NCBI RefSeq assembly: GCF_000695795.1
Contig: NZ_JNCA01000011.1
Location: forward strand, 62,001-126,000
Direction: 5' to 3'
DNA length: 64,000 bases
DNA from: Flavobacterium seoulense
GTDB taxonomy: Bacteria > Bacteroidota > Bacteroidia > Flavobacteriales > Flavobacteriaceae
Of this stretch, positions 16,244 through 24,923 are shown piece after piece. Position 1 is the stretch's first letter; each line of letters begins with the position of its first letter. A program made the position numbers and the translations under genes. The notes beneath the pieces were generated by a model. That model was not told the origin of the DNA. It saw nothing but the letters and a program-made list of their open reading frames with translations, and did no database searches.

Positions 16244-18364
16244 ATGGTATTAAGTATCCAACATCTCAGCTTTCCTCTTGAAGATCCGCTGCTAAAATAC
16301 CTGATTGAGTTAATTATTATTTTATGTATTCCGCTTTTATTAAACAAAATAAAAGTACCGCATTTATTAGGACTTATCATTGCCGGAGCATTAATAGGAC
16401 CTAATGGATTTAATGTACTTGCCCGCGACAGCAGTATTGTTGTTACCGGAACTACAGGTCTTTTATACATTATGTTTTTAGCAGGACTGGAAATCGATAT
16501 GGGCGATTTTAAAAAGAATAAATGGAAGAGTATTACTTTTTCGATATACACTTTTATAGTTCCTTTTGTTTTAGGTCTTGTGGGTGGTTATTATATATTG
16601 AATTTTTCTCTTTTAACTTCGGTATTGTTTGCCAGTTTGTTTTCATCACACACACTTGTAGTGTATCCAATGGTTAGTAAATTAGGAATAGCTAAAAAAC
16701 TAGTCGTTAATATTACCGTAGGTGGAACAATGATTACCGATGTGCTTTCACTTGTGGTTTTAGCCGTGGTGGTAGGAATGTCACAGGGTGAAGTAGGAAC
16801 TTCATTTTGGGTAAAATTATCACTATCAATGCTGGCTTTTTCTCTAATAGTTTTATTAGGATTCCCTATCATAGCACGCTGGTTTTTTAAGAATGTAGAA
16901 GATAAAATTTCGCAATATATCTTTGTTGTGGTAATGATTTATTTGGCTTCTTTGTTGGCTGAATTAGCTGGAATCGAAGCGATTATTGGAGCTTTCTTTG
17001 CAGGTCTTGCCCTAAACAGACTGATACCACATACTTCATCATTAATGAATAGGGTAGAATTCGTAGGGAATGCCATTTTTATTCCTTTTTTCCTTATCAG
17101 TGTAGGGATGCTGATTGATTTTAATGCCTTTATCCAAAGTTGGGAAACTTTAGGCGTTGCTTCAATTATGCTGGTAGCTTCTATTGGCGGAAAATATGTA
17201 GCGGCTATTTTAACTCAAAAAACATTCCGATTTACTGATGATGAAGGGCGATTAATTTTCGGAATGAGTGCCGCATCAGCTGCTGCAACATTAGCATCAG
17301 TAATGGTGGGATATAATATAATCTTATCTGAAAATGAACTGGGAGAACCTGTCCGACTTTTAAATGAACATGTTCTTAACGGAAGTATTTTATTGATTCT
17401 AGTTTCTTGTACTGTTTCGTCCTTTGTATCTATGGCAAGTGCTCAAAAAATTGCCGATGCTGATAATGAAGAAACTGTAGCAGGTGAAGGTAATGAGGAA
17501 GAGAATATTTTACTGGCAGTAAATTATGATTATACTGTTGAAAAAATGGTCAATTTGGGACTTATTATCAAAAATAAATCGAATACAGACCGACTTTTTG
17601 CTTTGAATATAATCAACGAAGATAAAAGCGAATCGTCTGCAAAAAATGCTGAAAAATTACTAGGAGCTGCAGTCAATATGGCCGCAGCTGCCGATGTTAA
17701 ACTGAATCCCATAACACGTCATGATAATGATGTTGTGACTGGTATTAACAATGTGGTTAAAGAACAAAATATTACTGATCTTGTCATTGCATTAGAAGAA
17801 AACAAAGGGTTTTCATCTTCTTTTAATTATAATTTATACAATGGTTATTTGCGTAACAAACAAATCAATGTAATGGCTTATCATGCGGTACAGCCTATTT
17901 CTACAATTAAAGAATATACTGTTCTAATTCCTGCAAATGCTGAACGTGAAGCAGGTTTTTTCCATTCTTTGTTAAGAGTCTGGAACATAGGAAAACATTC
18001 GGGAGCAAAAATGAATTTTTATGCTAATGAAAAAACAATTCAGATTTTAAAAAGTATCATTAAAAAAGCAAATATTGAAGCAGTTTTTAATCCGGTTAGT
18101 GATTGGGAACAAGCACAACAAGCCGCTTTTAATTTAGAGCAAGATGAAGGTTTAATAGTTTTAATGGCTCAAAGAGGTATGTATTCTTATTTTTCTAAAA
18201 TGCAGGAAGTACCCGAAATTTTGAATAAAAATCTTAGAGATAATAATTATTTATTGATTTATCCATTCTCACAAGTGGATGATACAGTTACTGAAAGAAG
18301 AGCTGTAAGTAATCTGGATGATTTTGCTGATATTGGGAAAATTATAGGTAAAATTTTTAAATAG
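16244..18364 (+). CDS. CPA2-type cation:proton antiporter with C-terminal UspA-like domain
   Basis: A 706-residue inner-membrane protein. The first 390 residues hold about 12 hydrophobic segments of the Na+/H+ exchanger (KefB/CPA2) fold, with typical phrases VPHLLGLIIAGALIGPNG, FLAGLEIDMGDF, and the ion-site neighbourhood LAELAGIEAIIGAFFAGLALN. From about residue 415 a soluble part of two universal-stress-protein-like halves follows (EENILLAVNYDYTVEKMVNLG; EYTVLIPANAEREAGFFH). This architecture is seen in Bacteroidota antiporters exchanging K+ or Na+ for H+. Ion specificity cannot be read from sequence. It starts 3 bp after the lipoprotein gene. Confidence 0.9.
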   Translation: MVLSIQHLSFPLEDPLLKYLIELIIILCIPLLLNKIKVPHLLGLIIAGALIGPNGFNVLARDSSIVVTGTTGLLYIMFLAGLEIDMGDFKKNKWKSITFSIYTFIVPFVLGLVGGYYILNFSLLTSVLFASLFSSHTLVVYPMVSKLGIAKKLVVNITVGGTMITDVLSLVVLAVVVGMSQGEVGTSFWVKLSLSMLAFSLIVLLGFPIIARWFFKNVEDKISQYIFVVVMIYLASLLAELAGIEAIIGAFFAGLALNRLIPHTSSLMNRVEFVGNAIFIPFFLISVGMLIDFNAFIQSWETLGVASIMLVASIGGKYVAAILTQKTFRFTDDEGRLIFGMSAASAAATLASVMVGYNIILSENELGEPVRLLNEHVLNGSILLILVSCTVSSFVSMASAQKIADADNEETVAGEGNEEENILLAVNYDYTVEKMVNLGLIIKNKSNTDRLFALNIINEDKSESSAKNAEKLLGAAVNMAAAADVKLNPITRHDNDVVTGINNVVKEQNITDLVIALEENKGFSSSFNYNLYNGYLRNKQINVMAYHAVQPISTIKEYTVLIPANAEREAGFFHSLLRVWNIGKHSGAKMNFYANEKTIQILKSIIKKANIEAVFNPVSDWEQAQQAAFNLEQDEGLIVLMAQRGMYSYFSKMQEVPEILNKNLRDNNYLLIYPFSQVDDTVTERRAVSNLDDFADIGKIIGKIFK

Positions 18365-18398
18365 ATTTTTAGGTTTATCCGTTTTGAGACTATCTTTT

Positions 18399-18514
18399 TA
18401 CCACGAATTCACAAATTATTTTTTTGAATTCGAAGTTTTTAAATTTCACTAATTACAATTAACGCAATTGATTATTTGTGTAATAAAGAAAGAAATTATT
18501 CGTGAATTCGCGGC
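18399..18514. repeat. Palindromic intergenic element with 22-bp inverted ends, bracketed by an 18-bp direct repeat
   Basis: The left end TACCACGAATTCACAAATTA (18399-18418, continuing TT) is matched in inverse at 18493-18514 (AATTATTCGTGAATTCGCGGCA); 18 of 22 positions pair by hand count. The 72-bp interior has no gene. The last 18 bp of the antiporter gene, GGTAAAATTTTTAAATAG (18347-18364), are repeated exactly at 18526-18543, just beyond the element. It looks like a small non-autonomous or REP-like repeat placed at a gene end. Confidence 0.65.
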
Positions 18515-18611
18515 AAAATACAATTGGTAAAATTTTTAAATAGCTTTTGATAAGGTAGTTGTAATTATTTTGTAAAATTAACTTCACAATCTGATTACGG
18601 GAAATATTTTA

Positions 18612-18619
18612 TACATTTG
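18612..18619 (+). promoter_or_regulatory. Possible -7 promoter box of the metal-efflux operon
   Basis: TACATTTG fits the Bacteroidota -7 consensus TAnnTTTG. It lies only 7 bp before the ATG at 18627, so the mRNA would be nearly leaderless. No clear -33 TTG element is seen at the usual distance, hence low confidence. Confidence 0.35.
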
Positions 18620-18626
18620 TAACTGT

Positions 18627-18950
18627 ATGAAATCAATAACAACAATATTATTACTCTACATCATGGTGCTTCTGGCTGTGCCATGTGGTGATGTTTATAA
18701 TAATTGTTCAGAATCTAAATTGAGCCTTCAGGAATCGAGTCATAGTCATAATCAGGATGAAGAGGATCATTGTACTCCTTTTTGTCAATGTGCCTGCTGC
18801 AGTGTTTCGGTAGTGAAATTTAATTTTAAATTACCGGAATTTAATGTTCCTCAGCCTGCAATTCATGTTAAAAATACAGTTATAAGAGACTGTCAAATTA
18901 TTTCCAGCTACTCCGGAAATATATGGGAACCGCCCAAGTTTTTCGTTTAA
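18627..18950 (+). CDS. Small Cys/His-rich exported protein of a metal-efflux operon (DUF6660-like)
   Basis: A 107-residue protein with a hydrophobic N-terminal segment (ILLLYIMVLLAVPCGDVY; signal peptide or lipobox cysteine). A His/Asp/Glu-rich patch (SSHSHNQDEEDH) is followed directly by a cysteine cluster (CTPFCQCACC). These are plausible Cu/Zn/Cd ligands. The tail ends with WEPPKF, which I recall as typical of a small Bacteroidota family found just before CusA/CzcA genes. A role as a periplasmic metal-binding or sensing protein is inference from composition and position. The fused CusA-TolC gene follows after 171 bp. Confidence 0.8.
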   Translation: MKSITTILLLYIMVLLAVPCGDVYNNCSESKLSLQESSHSHNQDEEDHCTPFCQCACCSVSVVKFNFKLPEFNVPQPAIHVKNTVIRDCQIISSYSGNIWEPPKFFV

Positions 18951-19121
18951 ATTTTATTTGAATGTGTTGTTTTAGCTAATGATTTTCCTTTGAATAATCA
19001 TTAGTAATTTGCTGTATTTTATTCTTTATAATACAGTATTTAGCTGCGCACATTCTGATTTTTTTCCTATTATTTATTGGAGAAAACAACTATTCTTTAA
19101 ACGTTAAATACAAATTAGATT

Positions 19122-22100
19122 GTGTTAGATACTATAATTAAATTCAGTATTAAGAACAAACTCATAATAGGTTTTATGACTTTGCTTCTTATAATTTGGG
19201 GTACCTGGAGTGCGACTAAATTGCCTATTGATGCTGTGCCTGACATCACAAATAATCAGGTGCAAATTTTTACCAGCTGTCCTACACTGGCAGGGCAGGA
19301 AGTAGAGCAACTGGTGACTTTCCCTATAGAACAAAGTATAGCCAATGTTCCAAAAATTCAGGAAGTCAGAAGTATTTCAAGATTTGGACTTTCGGTAATA
19401 ACGGTAGTTTTTGATGAGGAAACTGATATTTATTTTGCCCGACAGTTGATTAATGAAAGGCTGAAAGAAGCTCAGGATAAAATTCCGCAAGGAGTAGGAA
19501 CGCCCGAAATGGCGCCTGTAAGTACAGGTTTAGGCGAAGTGTACCAATATATTATTCATCCTAAAAAAGAAAGTAAGCATAAATATAATGCCAAAGATTT
19601 ACGTACCATGCAGGACTGGATTGTTGCGAGACAATTGTATGGAACGCCCGGAATTGCTGAGGTAAACAGTTTTGGAGGGGAATTAAAACAATACGAAGTA
19701 GCCGTGAATCCTGACAGATTGAAAGCTATGGGAGTTAGTATTCCTGATATTTTTACTGCTTTGCAAAAAAACAATCAAAATACAGGAGGTGCTTATATTG
19801 ATAAAAAACCGAATGCTTATTTTATCAGAGGAATTGGCTTGGTTACTTCTTTAGAGGATATCAAAAAAATAGTCGTTAAAAATACAGGAACAGTACCCAT
19901 TTATGTTAGTGACGTGGCCGAAGTACGTTTTGGAAGCGCAGTCAGATATGGAGCTTTAACCTACAATGGTGAAGTAGATGCAGTAGGTGGCGTAGTAATG
20001 ATGCTAAAAGGCGAAAACAGTAATGAAGTTGTAAAACGGATTAAAGAAAAACTGCCTACTATTCAAAAATCACTTCCTGATGACATTATTATCGAACCTT
20101 ATTTAGATAGAACTGATTTAGTAGGAAGAGCAATTAGTACCGTTGAGAAAAATCTAGTGGAAGGAGCTTTGATTGTCATTTTTGTACTGGTTTTGTTCTT
20201 AGGAAATTTACGTGCTGGTTTAATTGTGGCTTCGGCTATTCCGCTGGCGATGTTATTTGCTTTAGGCATGATGAATGTTTTTGGCGTAAGCGCTAATTTA
20301 ATGTCACTTGGAGCTATCGATTTCGGATTGATTGTAGATGGAGCTGTCATTGTTGTCGAAGCTACGCTGCATCATCTGGGAATGCGTAAAACTAAAAATG
20401 CTTTTACACAGGACGAAATGGATGAAGAAGTTTTTCAGTCAGCGTCTAAAATTCGTACCAGTGCTGCCTTTGGAGAAATCATTATTTTGATTGTTTATAT
20501 TCCAATTTTAACGTTGGTGGGAGTGGAAGGAAAAATGTTCCGCCCGATGGCGCAAACAGTAGGTTTTGCGATTTTTGGAGCGTTGATTTTGTCCTTGACT
20601 TATATCCCGATGATGTGTGCTTTATTTTTATCCAAGAAGCCAAATCACAAAGAAAATTTCAGTGATAAAATAATGCGTAAACTGCAAAATTTGTATCAGC
20701 CTTTGCTTCAAAAAGTAATTAGGGTTAAGTATGCTATTGTTGGTTTTACAGGAATTTTATTTGTAATTGCTATCTTTTTCTTTAGCAAAATGGGAGGAGA
20801 ATTTATACCGCAATTGCAGGAAGGCGATTATGCTTTTCATTGTATTTTGCCACAGGGAAGTTCGCTAAACCAAAGTATTGAAACTTCGATGCAGGCTTCC
20901 AGAATAATCAAAGAATTTGATGAGGTTAAAATGGTTGTTGGAAAAACAGGAGCCGCCGAAGTCCCTACAGATCCAATGCCACCCGAAGCAACCGATTTAA
21001 TGGTGATTTTAAAACCTCAAAGAGAATGGAAATCAGGCAGAGATTTTAATGAATTGTCGGATGCCATTACTGAAAAACTTGAAGTGATTCCCGGAGTCTT
21101 TTTCGAGAAAAACCAGCCTATTCAAATGCGTTTTAACGAATTGATGACAGGAATCAGACAAGATGTTGCTGTAAAAATATTTGGTGAAAACATTGATACA
21201 CTTTCTGTTTATGCTAAGGAAGTGAGTAAAGTTATTCAGAGTGTCGAAGGCGCTACTTCGCCTCAAGTAGAAAGAGTAAGCGGCTTACCTCAAATTAATA
21301 TTGAATACGACAGAACCCGAATTGCTAATTACGGACTGACTATTGAAGACGTAAATGATGTGGTAAGTACGGCTTTTGCAGGAAAAAGTGCAGGACAGGT
21401 TTATGAAAATGAACGGCGTTTTGATTTGGTGGTGCGTCTCGACAGCGTTCACAGAAGCAGTATTTACGATGTTAGTAATTTGATGATTCCAACGAGTACT
21501 GGTAATCAAATTCCATTATCACAAGTGGCGAATGTCAATTATAAATTAGGTCCGGCACAGATAAGCAGGGAAGCAGGAAAACGCCGAATAGTGGTAGGAT
21601 TTAATGTGCAGGGACGCGATGTGCAAAGTGTTGTAGAAGATATTCAGCAAAAATTATCTGAGAAAGTAAAATTACCATCAGGATATTATTTTACTTATGG
21701 AGGTCAGTTTGAAAATCTTCAGGAAGCAAGTGCCCGTTTGACGATTGCCGTTCCGGTTTCACTTTTATTAATTTTTGCATTGCTGTATTTTACATTCCGT
21801 TCTTTTAAACAGGCAATTTTAATTTTTACAGCGATTCCTATGAGTGCTATCGGAGGGATTTTTGCCCTGATGTTAAGAGGAATGCCGTTTAGTATCAGCG
21901 CCGGAATAGGTTTTATTGCTTTGTTTGGTGTGGCGGTTTTAAATGGTATTGTTTTGATAGGCACTTTTAACCAACTTGAAAAAGAAGGAATGACAAATAT
22001 TTTCGAAAGAGTAAAAGAAGGAACTATCACCAGGCTTCGTCCTGTATTAATGACGGCTATGGTAGCGTCGTTAGGATTTTTACCAATGGCAATTAGCAGC

Positions 22101-23438
22101 AGTGCAGGAGCTGAAGTTCAAAAACCACTGGCAACTGTAGTTATTGGTGGATTGATAACCGCAACCTTTCTTACGCTTTTTGTATTGCCATTATTGTATA
22201 TTATTTTTAATTCGAAGTTTAATTTTAATTCGAAATGGAAAATAGGAAATACAACTATAGTAATTCTTTTATGTCTTGTTGTTTTTAGTTCTGCCAATGC
22301 ACAACAAAGAATTTCGATGGATGAAGCAGTAATGACAGCTTTGAAAAATAATCAGCAATTAGGTGTTAATGAAGCCGAAATTAAAAGTGCAGGATTGAAT
22401 GTTAAAACAGCTTATGACATTCCTAAAACAGGAATTTTTGCTGAAAATGAAGATCTTCGCCCATCGGATAATGTGGGGATTTTAAAAATTGGTATTTCGC
22501 AAAGTGTTGCCTGGCCAGGTTTGTATGCTGCCCGAAAGGATTATTTTAAAGAACAATTGAAATATGCTGAACTGAATACCGATGTTTTAAACGCAACAAT
22601 CAAAAGAGATGTGCGTATGGCTTATTACCAATTATGGTATTTGCAGGACAAGCAATTATTGTACAAACGTTTAGATAGTATTTATACTTTACTCTCAAAA
22701 ACAACTGAAGTTCGTTTAAAAGCGGGTGATATTGCCAAACTGGATAAAATTGCAGCTGATGCAAAATTATTAGAACTAAAAGCTTTTTCTGACCAAAACA
22801 AAAAGGATATGAATGTGCAACAGCAGCAATTAATGATGCTTTTAAATCAAAACGAATGGCTGCTTCCTGTCGAAAATCCTTTAGGCAAAGCGGATGTTAT
22901 TTTGGCAGAAAATAACGGTTTGCATCCTTTGTTAGTATTGCAGGAACAAAATGTAAAAGTTGCACAATCTAATGTTTCGGTACAAAAAAACAGTAACAGA
23001 CCAGAGTTGTCAGGTAGAGTTTTTAGCCAAAGACTTTGGGGAGCTAGTGATCCATTTACAGGATTTTCGGCAACGGCATCTTTTCCTATTTTTGGAGCTG
23101 GTTCGGCACATAACAAAGTAAAAGCAGCGTCGGCAGAGAAAGAAGTGCAGGAAAGGAATTTGGAATACCAAAAACAGCAGTTGCAAACGCAAAAAGCTTC
23201 TGCAATTGCCGAAATTGAAAAACATCTTTCGTTATTAAATTTTTATGAAACGGCCGGATTAAAACAAGCAGAAGAAATTATAAAAGCAGCTACATTGAGT
23301 TATAAATCGGGCGAAATAAGTTTTGGAGAACTGGGACAATTTTTAAGTCAGGCTGTGGGAATTCGACAGAATTATTTGGATATTCTAAATCAGTATAATC
23401 AATCAGTTGTTCAGTTTAATTATTTCAATAATAAATAA
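19122..23438 (+). CDS. Heavy-metal efflux RND pump (CusA/CzcA) fused to a TolC-type outer-membrane channel
   Basis: A 1438-residue fusion. Residues 1-1035 are a complete CusA/CzcA-family RND proton-driven metal pump: KLPIDAVPDITNNQVQIFT near the start, porter-domain APVSTGLGEVYQY, PYLDRTDLVGRA before TM2, a DFGLIVDGAVIVVEA TM4 segment with acidic proton-relay residues, and SAGIGFIALFGVAVLNGIV. At about 1043-1060 is a new hydrophobic stretch ending SSANA, like a signal peptide with a cleavage site before Q1061. Residues 1061-1438 are an outer-membrane efflux protein with TolC-type helices (ISMDEAVMTALKNNQQLGV; RMAYYQLWYLQDKQLLYKR; TLSYKSGEISFGELGQFLSQ). Such fusions occur in Bacteroidota. The start is GTG (19122). 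CusB follows 55 bp downstream. Confidence 0.93.
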   Translation: MLDTIIKFSIKNKLIIGFMTLLLIIWGTWSATKLPIDAVPDITNNQVQIFTSCPTLAGQEVEQLVTFPIEQSIANVPKIQEVRSISRFGLSVITVVFDEETDIYFARQLINERLKEAQDKIPQGVGTPEMAPVSTGLGEVYQYIIHPKKESKHKYNAKDLRTMQDWIVARQLYGTPGIAEVNSFGGELKQYEVAVNPDRLKAMGVSIPDIFTALQKNNQNTGGAYIDKKPNAYFIRGIGLVTSLEDIKKIVVKNTGTVPIYVSDVAEVRFGSAVRYGALTYNGEVDAVGGVVMMLKGENSNEVVKRIKEKLPTIQKSLPDDIIIEPYLDRTDLVGRAISTVEKNLVEGALIVIFVLVLFLGNLRAGLIVASAIPLAMLFALGMMNVFGVSANLMSLGAIDFGLIVDGAVIVVEATLHHLGMRKTKNAFTQDEMDEEVFQSASKIRTSAAFGEIIILIVYIPILTLVGVEGKMFRPMAQTVGFAIFGALILSLTYIPMMCALFLSKKPNHKENFSDKIMRKLQNLYQPLLQKVIRVKYAIVGFTGILFVIAIFFFSKMGGEFIPQLQEGDYAFHCILPQGSSLNQSIETSMQASRIIKEFDEVKMVVGKTGAAEVPTDPMPPEATDLMVILKPQREWKSGRDFNELSDAITEKLEVIPGVFFEKNQPIQMRFNELMTGIRQDVAVKIFGENIDTLSVYAKEVSKVIQSVEGATSPQVERVSGLPQINIEYDRTRIANYGLTIEDVNDVVSTAFAGKSAGQVYENERRFDLVVRLDSVHRSSIYDVSNLMIPTSTGNQIPLSQVANVNYKLGPAQISREAGKRRIVVGFNVQGRDVQSVVEDIQQKLSEKVKLPSGYYFTYGGQFENLQEASARLTIAVPVSLLLIFALLYFTFRSFKQAILIFTAIPMSAIGGIFALMLRGMPFSISAGIGFIALFGVAVLNGIVLIGTFNQLEKEGMTNIFERVKEGTITRLRPVLMTAMVASLGFLPMAISSSAGAEVQKPLATVVIGGLITATFLTLFVLPLLYIIFNSKFNFNSKWKIGNTTIVILLCLVVFSSANAQQRISMDEAVMTALKNNQQLGVNEAEIKSAGLNVKTAYDIPKTGIFAENEDLRPSDNVGILKIGISQSVAWPGLYAARKDYFKEQLKYAELNTDVLNATIKRDVRMAYYQLWYLQDKQLLYKRLDSIYTLLSKTTEVRLKAGDIAKLDKIAADAKLLELKAFSDQNKKDMNVQQQQLMMLLNQNEWLLPVENPLGKADVILAENNGLHPLLVLQEQNVKVAQSNVSVQKNSNRPELSGRVFSQRLWGASDPFTGFSATASFPIFGAGSAHNKVKAASAEKEVQERNLEYQKQQLQTQKASAIAEIEKHLSLLNFYETAGLKQAEEIIKAATLSYKSGEISFGELGQFLSQAVGIRQNYLDILNQYNQSVVQFNYFNNK

Positions 23439-23493
23439 TCTATAGTTTTCTGTTTTTTGAAGAATGGAATAGAAAATTTTAAAAGTGTAAAAA

Positions 23494-24735
23494 ATGAAAA
23501 TCAATATTAAAATTTTAATTAGTGTAATTGCTTTCTTTTCACTGATTAGTTGCCAACAAAACAAAAAAGATGTTGATAATGAAAATTCGGAAATAACGAA
23601 AGAAGCTGAACACGAAGAAGAAATTCCGACAGTTGCTGCTTTAACTCAGGAACAAATCAAAGCTGTTGGAATTACTTTGGGAACTATTGAAAATAGAAAC
23701 CTGACAGCTTCTATAAAAGCAAATGGTGCGTTGAGAGTTCCTAATAATAATAAAGCGAATGCAACTTCACTTTACGGTGGAGTGATAAAAACCTTAAAAG
23801 TTCAGTTAGGTGATTATGTTCGAAAAGGACAAGTGATTGCTACCATTGAAAATCCGCAGTTTATACAGTTGCAGGAAGAATATTTGACCATTGGAAGCAG
23901 AATGCTATTAGCCGATCAGGAATTACAGCGTCAGCGTGAACTTCAGGAAGGCAATGCTGGAGCTTTAAAGAATTTACAAAGCGCGACAGCCGAGATGAAT
24001 TCGCTTCGTGCGCGTAAAGCTTCGCTTCAAAGACAAATTCAGTTGATGGGAATTAATCCGGCAAAGATTAGTGCTGCAAATTTAAAATCGGCATTGACGG
24101 TTATCAGTCCTGTAAGCGGAACGGTGAGTAATGAATTTGCTAAAATAGGTAGTTATGTAGATGTGTCTTCGCCTGTTGTCGAAATTGTAGATAACAGTCT
24201 GATACATTTAGATCTTCAAATTTTTGAAAAAGATTTACCAATGGTTAAAGAGGGACAGTTAGTTCATTTTACGCTGACGAATAATCCTGCGACTTCCTAT
24301 ACTGCTAAAGTTTTTAATATAGGCTCTTCTTTTGAAGACGAAAGCAAAACAGTTGCTGTTCACTGTAACGTTACAGGAAATAAACAGGGACTTATAGATG
24401 GTATGAATATTTCGGCAATGATTGGTATTGGTACTGCTAAAACAGCTGCAGTACCTAACGAAGCTATAGCAGAGGCTGATGGAAAATACTATATTTTTGC
24501 ACAAACGAATAAAAAACCAGAAGAAAATCATAAACATGAAGCCGGTGAAAAACATAGTGAAGCCGAAGAAAATAGTATCAATTTCGAAAAAATTGAAGTA
24601 GCAAAAGGAGTTTCAGAAGTGGGATATACAGCAATAACTTCAGTTAAAGAAATTCCAACAGGAACAAAAATTGTTACCAAAGGAACTTTCTTTGTAAATG
24701 CTAAACTTAGTAATTCAGGAGGTCATGAACATTGA
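23494..24735 (+). CDS. Periplasmic adaptor (membrane fusion) lipoprotein of the metal efflux pump, CusB/CzcB type
   Basis: A 413-residue HlyD-family adaptor. It begins with a lipoprotein signal (FFSLISCQQNKKD; cysteine about residue 20). An acidic linker leads to the barrel-sandwich domain (NNKANATSLYGGVIKTLKVQ, GDYVRKGQVIATIENPQ). A helical hairpin follows (about 125-185), then the second half of the lipoyl domain (LTVISPVSGTVSNEFAKIGSYV) and a beta-barrel domain. A histidine/glutamate-rich insertion (EENHKHEAGEKHSEAEE) lies about 340-360 and the protein ends GGHEH; both fit metal binding. It bridges the RND pump and the outer-membrane channel encoded just upstream as one fused gene. Confidence 0.92.
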   Translation: MKINIKILISVIAFFSLISCQQNKKDVDNENSEITKEAEHEEEIPTVAALTQEQIKAVGITLGTIENRNLTASIKANGALRVPNNNKANATSLYGGVIKTLKVQLGDYVRKGQVIATIENPQFIQLQEEYLTIGSRMLLADQELQRQRELQEGNAGALKNLQSATAEMNSLRARKASLQRQIQLMGINPAKISAANLKSALTVISPVSGTVSNEFAKIGSYVDVSSPVVEIVDNSLIHLDLQIFEKDLPMVKEGQLVHFTLTNNPATSYTAKVFNIGSSFEDESKTVAVHCNVTGNKQGLIDGMNISAMIGIGTAKTAAVPNEAIAEADGKYYIFAQTNKKPEENHKHEAGEKHSEAEENSINFEKIEVAKGVSEVGYTAITSVKEIPTGTKIVTKGTFFVNAKLSNSGGHEH

Positions 24736-24780
24736 TTGAAACGAATCTTTTTGTGTAGAAATGTCAGTTTTGTATAAAAA

Positions 24781-24805
24781 AGTACCTCATTGAGGTGCTT
24801 TTTCC
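24781..24805 (+). terminator. Intrinsic terminator after cusB
   Basis: Stem AGTACCTC (24781-24788) / GAGGTGCT (24792-24799) with a 3-nt loop, followed by TTTTT. It ends the efflux operon 45 bp past the stop codon. Confidence 0.85.
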
Positions 24806-24923
24806 ATTAAAATAGTAATGTTATATAACATATAAGTAAAATTGTATAAGTATTGCTTCTTCTGTTTTTTATATTATTGTAAACTAACATTTATATGTTA
24901 GCCAAAACATCAAAAACATAAAA

